Shown: in pieces, positions 49,874 through 58,832 of the stretch
How positions within the stretch are numbered: the first letter of the stretch is position 1
How the letters are laid out: every line of letters begins with the position of its first letter
Origin: Bacillus_P idriensis_A
GTDB lineage: Bacteria > Bacillota > Bacilli > Bacillales > Bacillaceae
DNA: 64,000 bases
Assembly (NCBI RefSeq): GCF_050483325.1
Contig: NZ_JBCMYF010000009.1
Span: 1 to 64,000 of the forward strand
Direction: 5' to 3'
The notes under the pieces: generated by a model
The model's database searches: none
What the model was told of the DNA's origin: nothing
The model's input: the letters and a program-made list of their open reading frames with translations, nothing else
Program-made: the position numbers and the translations under genes

Positions 49874-49991
49874 TGTTACACCCTTAATTCATTCTCAATA
49901 GAGAACAAAAAGATTTTAATTACCATTTATCTGTATCTACTAATTAACTATTTTACATAGTTCTAAAGACTCGAATTTTTTATATATTCTA

Positions 49992-50027
49992 TATTAAGAA
50001 CATTACTATACATTCAAAAAGAACACA
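49992..50027 (-). promoter_or_regulatory. Two TGTTCTT motifs upstream of the lasso operon
   Basis: Minus strand: TGTGTTCTTTTTG (about 50015-50027) and TGTTCTTAATA (49992-50002). Both resemble TTGTTCTTTATAAA of the inverted repeat before RiPP cluster 1. No clear -35/-10 pair was identified, so this is only a hint of shared regulation. Confidence 0.25.
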
Positions 50028-50050
50028 ACGTTTTTTTGTAGAAAGATGGA

Positions 50051-50095
50051 AAAAAAGCAAAAGTATTACGCCTTTATTAAGATTGTAATACTTTT
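50051..50095 (-). terminator. Terminator of the exopolysaccharide operon
   Basis: Minus strand: AAAAGTATTAC pairs with GTAATACTTTT, followed by GCTTTTTTTCC. The stem encloses the galE stop codon. The 49874-50050 stretch between this and the lasso operon holds only AT-rich DNA with two TGTTCTT-like motifs. Confidence 0.8.
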
Positions 50096-51111
50096 ATTGG
50101 GGCGGAGTATCCATTAGGATTTCTTACTTGCCACTGCCAAGAATCTTCAAGCATATCACGAAGAGATTTAGCCGCTTTCCAGTTTAACTCTGCTTCTGCT
50201 TTTTCAGAATTTGCATAACTGATTGCAATATCTCCTTTTCTCCGTTCTGTAACAGTAAAAGGGATCTTCTTTTTTGATACTCTCTCAAATTCATTAATTA
50301 CCTCTAAAACGCTAGATCCACATCCAGTACCAAGATTATAGGTCTCAACACCTATAGTTATTAGTGCTTTCTCTAATGCCTTTAAATGACCTTTAGCTAA
50401 GTCAACAACATGAATGTAATCTCTAATTCCGGTTCCATCCGGTGTTGGATAATTGTTGCCGTAAATGCTTAATTCTTGAAGCTTTCCTACGGCTACTTGT
50501 GTGATATAAGGAACAAGATTATTTGGTATACCATTCGGGTCCTCGCCTATGAGTCCACTGTTATGTGCACCTACAGGATTGAAGTATCTTAAAATCGAAA
50601 TACTCCATCTACTGTTTGACATTCCCAAATCTCTTAGAATTTCTTCTGACATCAATTTTGTTCTTCCGTATGGATTAGTGGCTTGCAAAGGTAATTCCTC
50701 TTTAAGCGGCATACTTTCATGTGTACCATAAACAGTTGCAGAAGAACTGAAAACAAGATTATAGACATCATGGTTTTCCATGACTTCACAAAGATTAAGC
50801 GTGCTTATCAGGTTATTCTGGTAATATCTTAAAGGTATTGTAACGGATTCACCCACAGCTTTTAGCCCTGCCAGATGGATTACAGCAGCTATGTCATTCT
50901 CAGTAAAAACGTTTTCTAATTTCTCTTTTTGACCTAAATCAAAATCATAACTTATAAAATCTTTACCCGTGATAAGCTTTACTCGATCAAGTGCCGCAGG
51001 ATGACTATTGCAGAAATTGTCAACTACAACTATCTCAAACCCAGCATCGAGCAATTCCACACAAATATGAGTTCCGATATATCCAGCTCCGCCTGTCACT
51101 AAAATTTTCAA
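50077..51111 (-). CDS. galE: UDP-glucose 4-epimerase
   Basis: Interconverts UDP-glucose and UDP-galactose for the polysaccharide. 344 residues in the short-chain dehydrogenase fold: NAD motif GGAGYIGTHICVELLDAG at the N terminus, catalytic SSSATVYG, and YGRTKLMSE with the Tyr-x3-Lys pair. The start is probably TTG at 51111 after GAAGGAGCGGAG; a longer frame to 51147 is possible. It is the last gene of the operon, and its stop codon lies inside the terminator. Confidence 0.93.
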   Translation of the reverse strand: MKILVTGGAGYIGTHICVELLDAGFEIVVVDNFCNSHPAALDRVKLITGKDFISYDFDLGQKEKLENVFTENDIAAVIHLAGLKAVGESVTIPLRYYQNNLISTLNLCEVMENHDVYNLVFSSSATVYGTHESMPLKEELPLQATNPYGRTKLMSEEILRDLGMSNSRWSISILRYFNPVGAHNSGLIGEDPNGIPNNLVPYITQVAVGKLQELSIYGNNYPTPDGTGIRDYIHVVDLAKGHLKALEKALITIGVETYNLGTGCGSSVLEVINEFERVSKKKIPFTVTERRKGDIAISYANSEKAEAELNWKAAKSLRDMLEDSWQWQVRNPNGYSAPIKVLQS

Positions 51112-51195
51112 TATTCTCCGCTCCTTCTCCCAATTGAAAATAAACATCTCATTAGATATGACATGTTTAACAGATGTTTAAATGATTTTATATTT

Positions 51196-52353
51196 TTAAC
51201 CGGCAATAGAATTTGTAATGATCGCTGATTTTATACACTTAATAATGATCAATTGATCATCTCTCGACATTCCCGATCCTGATGGAAGACAAAGACCCAA
51301 ATTAAATAATTCTTCCGAAATTCTATGGTTTTCATTGTGAGGATAAAATAATGATTCTTTGAATAATGGCTGCATATGCAATGGTTTCCAAACATGCCTT
51401 GCTTCAATGTTTTCTTTTTCAAGCAGTTGAATTAGTGAAGCAGCATTCATTCCAAATTCTTCTTCATTTATAGTTAAAGCTGTAAGCCATCTATTAGATT
51501 TGGTTTCAGCCAATTCTGGCATTAATTGAACTCCTGGAAGTTCAGAAAATTGTTCTTTGTATAATTCAAAGATTTCTCTTCGTGACCTCACTCGATCATC
51601 TAATACCTCTAATTGACCTCTCCCAATACCTGCCAGGATGTTACTCAATCGATAATTGTAACCTGTCTGACTATGCTCATAATAAGGAGCTGTGTCTCTA
51701 GCTTGTGCAGCAAGAAATCTGGCTTCTTCAAGTAATTCTGTTTCATCAGAAACAAGCATTCCCCCACCTGATGTAGTAATAATTTTATTTCCATTAAAGG
51801 AAAAAATACCGAATTTACCAAAAGTGCCGCTGTTTTTCCCTTTATATGTGGAACCGAGTGATTCAGCTGCATCTTCGATAATTGGGACACCATAAAGGTC
51901 ACAAATGGCTGTAATTTCATCCATTTTAGCAATTTGACCGTAAAGGTTTACCACAATGACAGCCTTAGGTAGTTGATTTCTTTTTTCTGCATCAAGAAAT
52001 GCTTGTATTAATGCTTCAGGGGACATATTCCATGTGTCGGGTTCAGAATCTATAAAAACAGGAATTGCCCTTTCATAAAGAATTGGATTTGCACTCGCTA
52101 CAAAAGTTAGTGTAGAGCAGAAAACATAATCCCCCTTCTTTACTTCCAATAGTTTCAGGGCTAAATGAATGGCTGCTGTTCCTGAACTCAGTGCTACAGC
52201 ACCTTGTGCCCCCACATAGTTTGCCATTTCTTTTTCAAATGCATTTACATTAGGACCTAGAGGAGCGATCCAATTACTTTCAAAAGCCTGATTAATGTAC
52301 TTCTGTTCATTTCCGCTCATGTGCGGAGGAGACAAGTAGATTCTTTTGTTCAT
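51196..52353 (-). CDS. DegT/DnrJ/EryC1 aminotransferase (EpsN/PglE-like)
   Basis: This 385-residue PLP-dependent sugar aminotransferase has the PLP lysine in FGIFSFNGNKIITTSGGGM, the start LSPPHMSGNEQKYINQAF, and IEDAAESLGSTYKGK with the pyridine-binding Asp. Together with the PglD-like acetyltransferase and the PglC-like transferase encoded upstream it forms the final part of a UDP-N,N'-diacetylbacillosamine-type pathway; the 4,6-dehydratase (EpsC/PglF-like) would lie outside the window. Confidence 0.9.
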   Translation of the reverse strand: MNKRIYLSPPHMSGNEQKYINQAFESNWIAPLGPNVNAFEKEMANYVGAQGAVALSSGTAAIHLALKLLEVKKGDYVFCSTLTFVASANPILYERAIPVFIDSEPDTWNMSPEALIQAFLDAEKRNQLPKAVIVVNLYGQIAKMDEITAICDLYGVPIIEDAAESLGSTYKGKNSGTFGKFGIFSFNGNKIITTSGGGMLVSDETELLEEARFLAAQARDTAPYYEHSQTGYNYRLSNILAGIGRGQLEVLDDRVRSRREIFELYKEQFSELPGVQLMPELAETKSNRWLTALTINEEEFGMNAASLIQLLEKENIEARHVWKPLHMQPLFKESLFYPHNENHRISEELFNLGLCLPSGSGMSRDDQLIIIKCIKSAIITNSIAG

Positions 52354-52375
52354 TAATATTCTCCTTCCGGTCCTT

Positions 52376-53011
52376 TTAATCTAGATACCTCGCTGGAATC
52401 CCTGCAGCCGTTCTGCGATTGGAGATATGATGAATCACTACTGAACCGGCTCCAACTATAGCCCATTCCCCGATAGTTTTATTAGGAATAATGGTAGCTG
52501 AAGCTCCAATATGAGAACCAGTACCTGCAGTCACACTTCCTGTCAAAGTTGCATTCGGAGAAATGTGCACGAAATCCTTAATACAATTATCATGCTCTAT
52601 AATACAACCTGTATTTATTATGGAATGGTCACCAATTTTTGTGTTTGCATTTACAATACAGCCGGGCATTAATACAGAACCTACTCCTATTTTTGCAGAT
52701 TGACTTACGATTGCCGCAGGATGAATGATCGTGGCAAATTGATTTGGGCTCAGATTCAACTCTTCTATTATTTTCATACGAATATTGTTGTCTCCAATAG
52801 CAACAATAAACTTAATATCAGGGTACTTACTTAAAAGTTCATGATAGATTTTGACCTGACCATATATAACGCCTTCAAATTCTTCAATTGCTTCAAACTT
52901 ATCATCAAGAACTGCTGTAATCTGGTAACTATTTTGCTCCAATATCATGTCACAAACAACTTTACTGTGTCCCCCATGCCCAATAACGACAATTTTCATT
53001 TTTTCACTCAT
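52376..53011 (-). CDS. Sugar O/N-acetyltransferase (EpsM/PglD/NeuD-like)
   Basis: This 211-residue protein has an N-terminal Rossmann-like part (IVVIGHGGHSKVVCDMI), then a left-handed beta-helix of hexapeptide repeats (SQSAKIGVGSVLMPGCIVNANTKIGDH and onward) with the catalytic His in GCIIEHDNCI. Acetylates UDP-4-amino sugars in PglD. ATG follows AAAGGAGC and overlaps the stop of the transferase gene by 8 bases. Confidence 0.9.
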   Translation of the reverse strand: MSEKMKIVVIGHGGHSKVVCDMILEQNSYQITAVLDDKFEAIEEFEGVIYGQVKIYHELLSKYPDIKFIVAIGDNNIRMKIIEELNLSPNQFATIIHPAAIVSQSAKIGVGSVLMPGCIVNANTKIGDHSIINTGCIIEHDNCIKDFVHISPNATLTGSVTAGTGSHIGASATIIPNKTIGEWAIVGAGSVVIHHISNRRTAAGIPARYLD

Positions 53012-53600
53012 TTCCTGCTCCTTTAAACCTTTCTATAGTGGCAAAACCAGCTTGGTTGATACCATCAGACTTAATTACTTTCTTTATCGTTAGAAGTAAA
53101 ATCTTCATATCAAGCAATACGCTTTGATTGTTTACATACCAAACATCCAAATCGAATTTTTTTTCCCATGATATAGCGTTTCTGCCATTAATTTGAGCCC
53201 AGCCTGTAATACCCGGCCTAACTAGATGCCTTTTTGCCTGTTCCTCCGTATACAAGGGCAGATACTCCATCAGTAATGGTCTGGGACCAACTAAACTTAG
53301 TTCTCCTTTTAAAACGTTAAATAATTGAGGTAATTCATCCAGACTATATTTTCTCAAGAACAACCCAAATGAAGTAATTCTTTCTTCATCAGATAATAAA
53401 AAACCATTTTCATCTTTTTCATCCGTCATCGTGCGGAATTTGTAAAGAGAAAATGGCTTTTTATTTAATCCTGGTCTAACTTGTTTAAAGATAACTGGAG
53501 ATCCAATTTTGTACTTCACTAATATAGCAATGACTATAATTGCTATAAAAAGAATGATAAGTGCAAAAAATGCCAAGGTTATATCAAAGATTTTTTTCAT
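53004..53600 (-). CDS. Initiating sugar-phosphate transferase (EpsL/PglC-like)
   Basis: This 198-residue monotopic phosphoglycosyl transferase has an N-terminal membrane hairpin (ITLAFFALIILFIAIIVIAILV) followed by the catalytic domain with KFRTMTDEKDENG (Asp-Glu dyad region), SLDELPQLFNVLKGELSLVGPRP and RPGITGWAQINGRN. It transfers a sugar phosphate to undecaprenyl phosphate, the first step in repeat-unit assembly. It follows the flippase gene by 22 bases. Confidence 0.92.
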   Translation of the reverse strand: MKKIFDITLAFFALIILFIAIIVIAILVKYKIGSPVIFKQVRPGLNKKPFSLYKFRTMTDEKDENGFLLSDEERITSFGLFLRKYSLDELPQLFNVLKGELSLVGPRPLLMEYLPLYTEEQAKRHLVRPGITGWAQINGRNAISWEKKFDLDVWYVNNQSVLLDMKILLLTIKKVIKSDGINQAGFATIERFKGAGNE

Positions 53601-53622
53601 CCCGTCCTCCTATGCATCTGTC

Positions 53623-55179
53623 TTATCGGCTGATTTGAGAATTTTTCAGATTACCTTTTATTTTTTTTGAAATGTTGTTCAGCAAACCTGTTAAGATGTT
53701 TGCCAGATAGATATATTCATCCGTTTTTCTAAATAATAAAATGTAAAATCCATTTGGTACTGTAAAACAAACAATCCCTTTTAGAATAAGCATTAAGAAG
53801 GTATCTGCTTGAATAAAGCTTGATAAAATGTAGGTTAATAAGCAAGCAGCTATTGCTATTAAAGTGTAATAAGTGTAACTCTTGTAATAAACCCATATGG
53901 ATATTTTAAAAAACCTTTTACAAACAAAGTAAGGAGTAGTCCAGAAAGGAACAAGCACTGTACTGATTAAGGTTCCTATAAAAACCCCAATTAGGCCTAA
54001 TTGTTTAACCAGTAAAATTGAAAAGAATAGATTGATAAAAGCCTGAATAAGAGGTGCAAAGCGATCTTCATGAAATATCCCTGCTGTTGTCTTCACAGTA
54101 GTTATGGAGTTTCTCATCCCTCTTTCGTAAAAAAGGATAATGAGAACAATTAGAACACCGTTTCCTAACAAATAATCAGATCCTATCCACAAAGAAATAA
54201 AGGGCTCTATGAGGATAAATATTACAATTGAAAAAAGTGAATACAGCCAAAAATTCAAAAACATTATAACTTTAAAGATTTGATAAACTTTTTCCTTGCT
54301 TTCATTTGCCACCAGGTTTCCAATACTGTGATATAGATTGTTAAAGATTTGATAAGTAAAGGTTCTAAAAATTTCGATGAGCATATGATAATTCGAGTAC
54401 AATCCTACCGCAGCTACACTCACAAAAGAAGAAATAATGATATTATCTGTTCCGAAAATAAGAAAAACACCAATATTCTGGAGTATAATAGCTTTCACAT
54501 TTTTAATAATATGATCCTTTGTATCCTTGTCAATTTTCTGGCTTGATTTACTTTTTAGGAAAGGATACATCCTATTTACTACCATAGCTAATGATACCGA
54601 AGTAACAAGTGTAATGACACTTTCTATTGCTAAGAACAACAAATAATTTTGAGTGTAATGCAAAATAAAAATTTTAAGCAAAGTAGATATAATGGCTGAT
54701 ACTGTATAAAAACCAGTTACAATATAATTTTTTTGGCAAACATTCAAAAAAGAACTTTTATGTACATACAGATAAGGCAGGACAGTATTCAATAGAAAAA
54801 TAAGATAGATTAACGTAACGTTTTCAATTTTTGTATCTTTAATTATAAAACTTAAAAACGGAAGAAGCAGCAAACCAAGAGCAAGAACCACAAAAGCTAT
54901 CACTAAATAGACTCTTTTGTATAAATTCATTAATGCACTTATTTTTTTATGATCATTATCTGAGACAGGTTTATATAAACTGTACATAATACTGGCGCCA
55001 AATCCAGCTTCGACCAGCGTCAGCATTCCAAGAACATTAGTTAGTAAGCCATTCAAACCAAGGTACTCTATTCCTAAGCTATAGATAAAAACTGTTCTTG
55101 AAACAAAGCTTAGAAGAGTTATAATGACTTGGTTGCCTAAGCCTGCAGATATATTTATTAATGAATTTTTTACTCTCAT
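53623..55179 (-). CDS. Wzx-type polysaccharide flippase (MOP superfamily)
   Basis: This 518-residue protein has about 12-14 membrane spans. The N-terminal segment SLINISAGLGNQVIITLLSFVSRTVFIYSLGIEYLG is typical of Firmicute O-antigen/EpsK flippases. It moves lipid-linked repeat units across the membrane. The gene is AT-rich and stands about 66 bases after the GH88/105-like gene. Confidence 0.9.
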   Translation of the reverse strand: MRVKNSLINISAGLGNQVIITLLSFVSRTVFIYSLGIEYLGLNGLLTNVLGMLTLVEAGFGASIMYSLYKPVSDNDHKKISALMNLYKRVYLVIAFVVLALGLLLLPFLSFIIKDTKIENVTLIYLIFLLNTVLPYLYVHKSSFLNVCQKNYIVTGFYTVSAIISTLLKIFILHYTQNYLLFLAIESVITLVTSVSLAMVVNRMYPFLKSKSSQKIDKDTKDHIIKNVKAIILQNIGVFLIFGTDNIIISSFVSVAAVGLYSNYHMLIEIFRTFTYQIFNNLYHSIGNLVANESKEKVYQIFKVIMFLNFWLYSLFSIVIFILIEPFISLWIGSDYLLGNGVLIVLIILFYERGMRNSITTVKTTAGIFHEDRFAPLIQAFINLFFSILLVKQLGLIGVFIGTLISTVLVPFWTTPYFVCKRFFKISIWVYYKSYTYYTLIAIAACLLTYILSSFIQADTFLMLILKGIVCFTVPNGFYILLFRKTDEYIYLANILTGLLNNISKKIKGNLKNSQISR

Positions 55180-55245
55180 ATCTGATCTCCGTTTTGTATA
55201 TGACTTATGTCTTTATTCAATTAATGTGGAATATAAACTTCAATT

Positions 55246-56415
55246 CTATAATTTCATAGAATTGATAATTCTAATACATAACCCTTGAGTAAAGGGTAAG
55301 ATGTTAAACAACATTGAATAAACTCCAATATCTTTTGTATCTCCTTGTGAAAAATCTACTGCACCATTTCTCCGTGTAACATTCATTAAAAATGAAACAG
55401 CTTTTTGAGTGCTTGCATTACACTCTATTGAAAGCTCCTTTATTTGTGATGCATTTAGCATAAACCATGCTAAGATTGCAGTAGTGGAAGAATCAGATCT
55501 AGATTCATCTCTCGTTATTGTCCATTTCCAACTGCCATCCAGTTGTTGTAACTTTAAAGCTGCTTTAGCTAATCGAACAATACTCTCTTCCAAGTAGTGT
55601 TTATCATTATTCTCTAATGATAATTCTTTCCAGCTATCTATTAATCCTAAAGCATACCATCCCATCCCTCTACCCCACCCATATAATCCGACTGGGACAT
55701 AATTTGAAACTTTGTAAGCGTGAGCTGGAATAAAATGTTGTTTAAGTATTCCATACTTCTCAAATGATTTAATTTGCTTTATAGCTAAATCAATACACTC
55801 TTGTTTCTTGAATTTATTCCCATAAGCTATTAAAAAAGGACAGATAAACCCAATTGTATCTACATATCTATACGCCATCATAGATTTTCGATAACCTACA
55901 GTTCCATCTTCTCCTACATGGTCTCTTATTAGGTTCCAAGTATAATCAAATGCTTTTTTATATTTTTTAGTATCCATACAATCTATTTTCATAACTGAAT
56001 ATGCTAAAATAGCAGCATCTATTTCAGTCGGGGCACTTTTCCAGTCACCATTTTTATCGAATTTCGTATTCAAATATTTTTGCAGCAATGCTTTCGATTT
56101 TTTTTGAACTGAGGTTTGTGAAGTTAAGCCCAAAATTATTGAAGCTTCTTGCCAGTATTGTATTTCTTTTCTAGAGTAATTCCCTTTAATAATATCTATT
56201 AGAATTAGTCTTGTATTATCAGTAACCATAATCCTAGGGGTATGGATTAACCATTTTTCACCCCTGTTAGTAATAGATTTTTGCCATTCTGTCTTATTTT
56301 TAAATCGGCCAATGTGAATTCTACTAAACCAATCATTTAGTTTTGGTATTATATCAAATAATATGAAAACTAATAGTAATAATAGGAAGATATATACAGT
56401 AAATTTAAGAATCAT
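55246..56415 (-). CDS. Membrane-anchored GH88/GH105-like protein (unsaturated glycuronyl hydrolase fold)
   Basis: This 389-residue protein has one N-terminal membrane span (VYIFLLLLLVFILFDIIP) and an (alpha/alpha)6 barrel. The stretch PVGLYGWGRGMGWYALGLIDSW is the YteR/GH105 signature, and APTEIDAAILAYSVM and YVDTIGFICPFL fit the first helices, with an Asp at the expected catalytic place (YVDTIG). The C-terminal cap has DGSWKWTITRDESRSDSSTTAI. A glycan hydrolase in the middle of a biosynthetic operon suggests length control or trimming at the outer membrane face. The substrate is unknown. Confidence 0.75.
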   Translation of the reverse strand: MILKFTVYIFLLLLLVFILFDIIPKLNDWFSRIHIGRFKNKTEWQKSITNRGEKWLIHTPRIMVTDNTRLILIDIIKGNYSRKEIQYWQEASIILGLTSQTSVQKKSKALLQKYLNTKFDKNGDWKSAPTEIDAAILAYSVMKIDCMDTKKYKKAFDYTWNLIRDHVGEDGTVGYRKSMMAYRYVDTIGFICPFLIAYGNKFKKQECIDLAIKQIKSFEKYGILKQHFIPAHAYKVSNYVPVGLYGWGRGMGWYALGLIDSWKELSLENNDKHYLEESIVRLAKAALKLQQLDGSWKWTITRDESRSDSSTTAILAWFMLNASQIKELSIECNASTQKAVSFLMNVTRRNGAVDFSQGDTKDIGVYSMLFNILPFTQGLCIRIINSMKL

Positions 56416-56430
56416 TGTTTTTCCTGCTCC

Positions 56431-57618
56431 CTAGTTCGCTTCTATCAATTTATAGAACTTTTCAATTTCGTGTTCTGTTCCATTATTCTCTTTAGTAAGT
56501 GCTAGAATAATTTTTTTTCTTAATTCTTCCTCAATTATTAGTTTTTCTATACCCTTAGCTATAGCTTTAAAGTTCATTTCTACAATCAGACCATTGTGAT
56601 TATGAAGAATTTGATCTTTAACAGTTGAAAAATTAGTAACAACAATCGGCTTATGAAGGATTTTAGCCTCATCAATAGCAATTGATTTGCCCTCAAATCT
56701 AGAAGTTTGGACATAAATATCTGCATGTCTTATATACGGATAAGGATTTTCTTTTATACCTATGAGTAAAAAAGAATTCTCTAAATTATTTTCCTTAATC
56801 ATTTTTTCTAAGTTTAGTCGTTCCTCCCCTTCACCAATAACTTTCCAAACTACATTAAAACCCTTTTCAACTAATTCTTTACAAGTTTTTATAGCTAGAT
56901 CATATCCTTTTTGGTAGGTCAATCTTCCAATGGTAACTATGTTTATACATTCAGTATTAGTATTTATATTTTCTAAGGACATTTTTTGGATCATTGATTC
57001 TGAAATAATATTTTGCATCACTTCTATTTTATTAACATATTTAGGGAAATTTTGTTTTAACACTTCTGAACATTGCTCTGAAACCGTCACTAAAAAGTCT
57101 AATTTTTCGAAATATTTACAATCTATTTTTGGGTCCATTCCTAATTGAATGTAGTCATTGTGAATGAAACCTAATTTCCGCTTAGCTGAAACTTTGTCTA
57201 CACAAAAAAAGATTGAATTTTTTTCTAAATATCCAATCGCAATGTCATATTCTTTTTTAATTTTATTAAAAGTTGTAGACATATATCTCCAAACTCTTTG
57301 TTCACATCTAGCTCTATTTTGTTCTGTTTTAAAAATATAACCGGCCCCGATTCTAGCAATTATGCTTTTATAATCTTTATTTTCAAAGGATTTCTTAATA
57401 GCTTTTTTAAAAGGCATATCAAACAAATAGAATCCATTCTGCTCAGGCAAGATGTTTACTTCTTTTGGAATTTTATTAAAGAATAATCCTTCATGCTTAA
57501 AGAGATATAAGTCAACATCATAAATAGAAAAATCTAATGTTTCTAATAAAGAGATTAGGGCTTTTTCAGCCCCACCGCAATTTAGATTGGGCATAATGAA
57601 CAATATTTTTTTTTTCAT
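56431..57618 (-). CDS. Glycosyltransferase family 4 (first of three paralogs)
   Basis: This 395-residue GT-B enzyme has N-terminal ILFIMPNLNCGGAEKALISLL and C-terminal NIVTIGRLTYQKGYDLAI and the EGKSIAIDEAKILHKPIVVTN donor-site motif. Strongly similar to its upstream neighbour (57630-58823), suggesting tandem duplication. ATG at 57618 follows GGAG; the earlier ATG at 57630 overlaps the upstream stop and is less likely. Confidence 0.9.
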   Translation of the reverse strand: MKKKILFIMPNLNCGGAEKALISLLETLDFSIYDVDLYLFKHEGLFFNKIPKEVNILPEQNGFYLFDMPFKKAIKKSFENKDYKSIIARIGAGYIFKTEQNRARCEQRVWRYMSTTFNKIKKEYDIAIGYLEKNSIFFCVDKVSAKRKLGFIHNDYIQLGMDPKIDCKYFEKLDFLVTVSEQCSEVLKQNFPKYVNKIEVMQNIISESMIQKMSLENINTNTECINIVTIGRLTYQKGYDLAIKTCKELVEKGFNVVWKVIGEGEERLNLEKMIKENNLENSFLLIGIKENPYPYIRHADIYVQTSRFEGKSIAIDEAKILHKPIVVTNFSTVKDQILHNHNGLIVEMNFKAIAKGIEKLIIEEELRKKIILALTKENNGTEHEIEKFYKLIEAN

Positions 57619-57629
57619 AGCCAGCTCCA

Positions 57630-58823
57630 TTATATTATTTTATAAAACTTATCAATTTCACCTTCTGTTCCCAATACTTGTGACGAAAGGTTTTTTATTA
57701 ACTTATTTCTCAAATTTGAGTCATTAATAAGTTTCTCAATTCCAGATGCTATCGCAACTGCATTCATATCTACAATAATTCCATCAATCCCGTTGTTGAT
57801 TTGATCTTTTGCAGTGCTAAAATCTGTAACTAAGATGGGTTTTTTTAATATTTTTGCTTCATCAATAGCAATAGATTTCCCCTCGAATTTTGATGTTTGT
57901 ACGTAATAATCTGCTTTTTCAATGAAAGGATATGGATTAGGCTCTATTCCTTGCAAGATAAAATGTTTTTGAAGATTTTTGCTTCTTATTAATTTTTGAA
58001 GTTTTTCTCTTTCTTCGCCTTCTCCAATTACACTCCATTTAATATTTATTCCTTTTTCAACTAACAAGCTGCATGCTTCTATTGCTAGGTCATACCCTTT
58101 TTGAAAATGAAGCCTTCCTATAGTTAATATAGTAATTTCATTAGAATTTAATTTTAATTTCTCTTCCATAATATTTTGAGAAGCCATCTTTCTTATAACA
58201 CTTGGAGAAACAATATTATAAATGACTTTTATTTTATTTTTTTGACTTGGAAATCGTTGTTTTAAAATGTTCCTACATTCCTCTGACACCGTTACAATAT
58301 GGTCAAGTTGATTAAAGTAGTTAATATCATAGTTTGGATCCATACCAATCTTATCGTAATCGATATGTACCCACCCGATTTTCTTATTGGCATTCACCTT
58401 ATCAACACAATAATAAGTAGAAGATTTTTCCAAAAAACCTATCGCTGTATCATATCTTTTTTCCAAAAATGGAAAGGCTTTTGAAAAGTACTTCCAGTTA
58501 TATTGCTCTTTTCTTGATACATTTTTAGTCAGTTTGTTTCTTATGGCAAATAAGGCTCTGTTATAAGCCATGCTCACATTACCAGAATAAAGAAATTTTC
58601 TTATTGACTCTAAAGCCGGAAGAGAAAAAATTGAAAACTCATCTGGAAACGGCAATAAGTTTACCTCCTTTGGAAGGTACCTCATAAATATTCCATCTTG
58701 ATTGAATAATAAAAGATCAACGTTATACCTCTCAAAGTCAATCTGCGTTAATAAATTTACCAAACTTTTCTCACCGCCGCCTGCATCCAATCCAGGAATA
58801 ACAAATAATATATTCTTCTTCAT
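57630..58823 (-). CDS. Glycosyltransferase family 4 (second paralog)
   Basis: This 397-residue GT-B enzyme has ILFVIPGLDAGGGEKSLVNLL at the start, ITILTIGRLHFQKGYDLAI in the middle and FEGKSIAIDEAKILKKPILVTDFSTAKDQI near the donor site. It shares with its downstream neighbour also the long unique segment after the N-terminal domain (KYFSKAFPFLEKRYDTAIGFLEKSS). Adds one sugar of the repeat unit; specificity unknown. ATG follows AGGGG. Confidence 0.92.
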   Translation of the reverse strand: MKKNILFVIPGLDAGGGEKSLVNLLTQIDFERYNVDLLLFNQDGIFMRYLPKEVNLLPFPDEFSIFSLPALESIRKFLYSGNVSMAYNRALFAIRNKLTKNVSRKEQYNWKYFSKAFPFLEKRYDTAIGFLEKSSTYYCVDKVNANKKIGWVHIDYDKIGMDPNYDINYFNQLDHIVTVSEECRNILKQRFPSQKNKIKVIYNIVSPSVIRKMASQNIMEEKLKLNSNEITILTIGRLHFQKGYDLAIEACSLLVEKGINIKWSVIGEGEEREKLQKLIRSKNLQKHFILQGIEPNPYPFIEKADYYVQTSKFEGKSIAIDEAKILKKPILVTDFSTAKDQINNGIDGIIVDMNAVAIASGIEKLINDSNLRNKLIKNLSSQVLGTEGEIDKFYKII

Positions 58824-58832
58824 ATTGAACCC

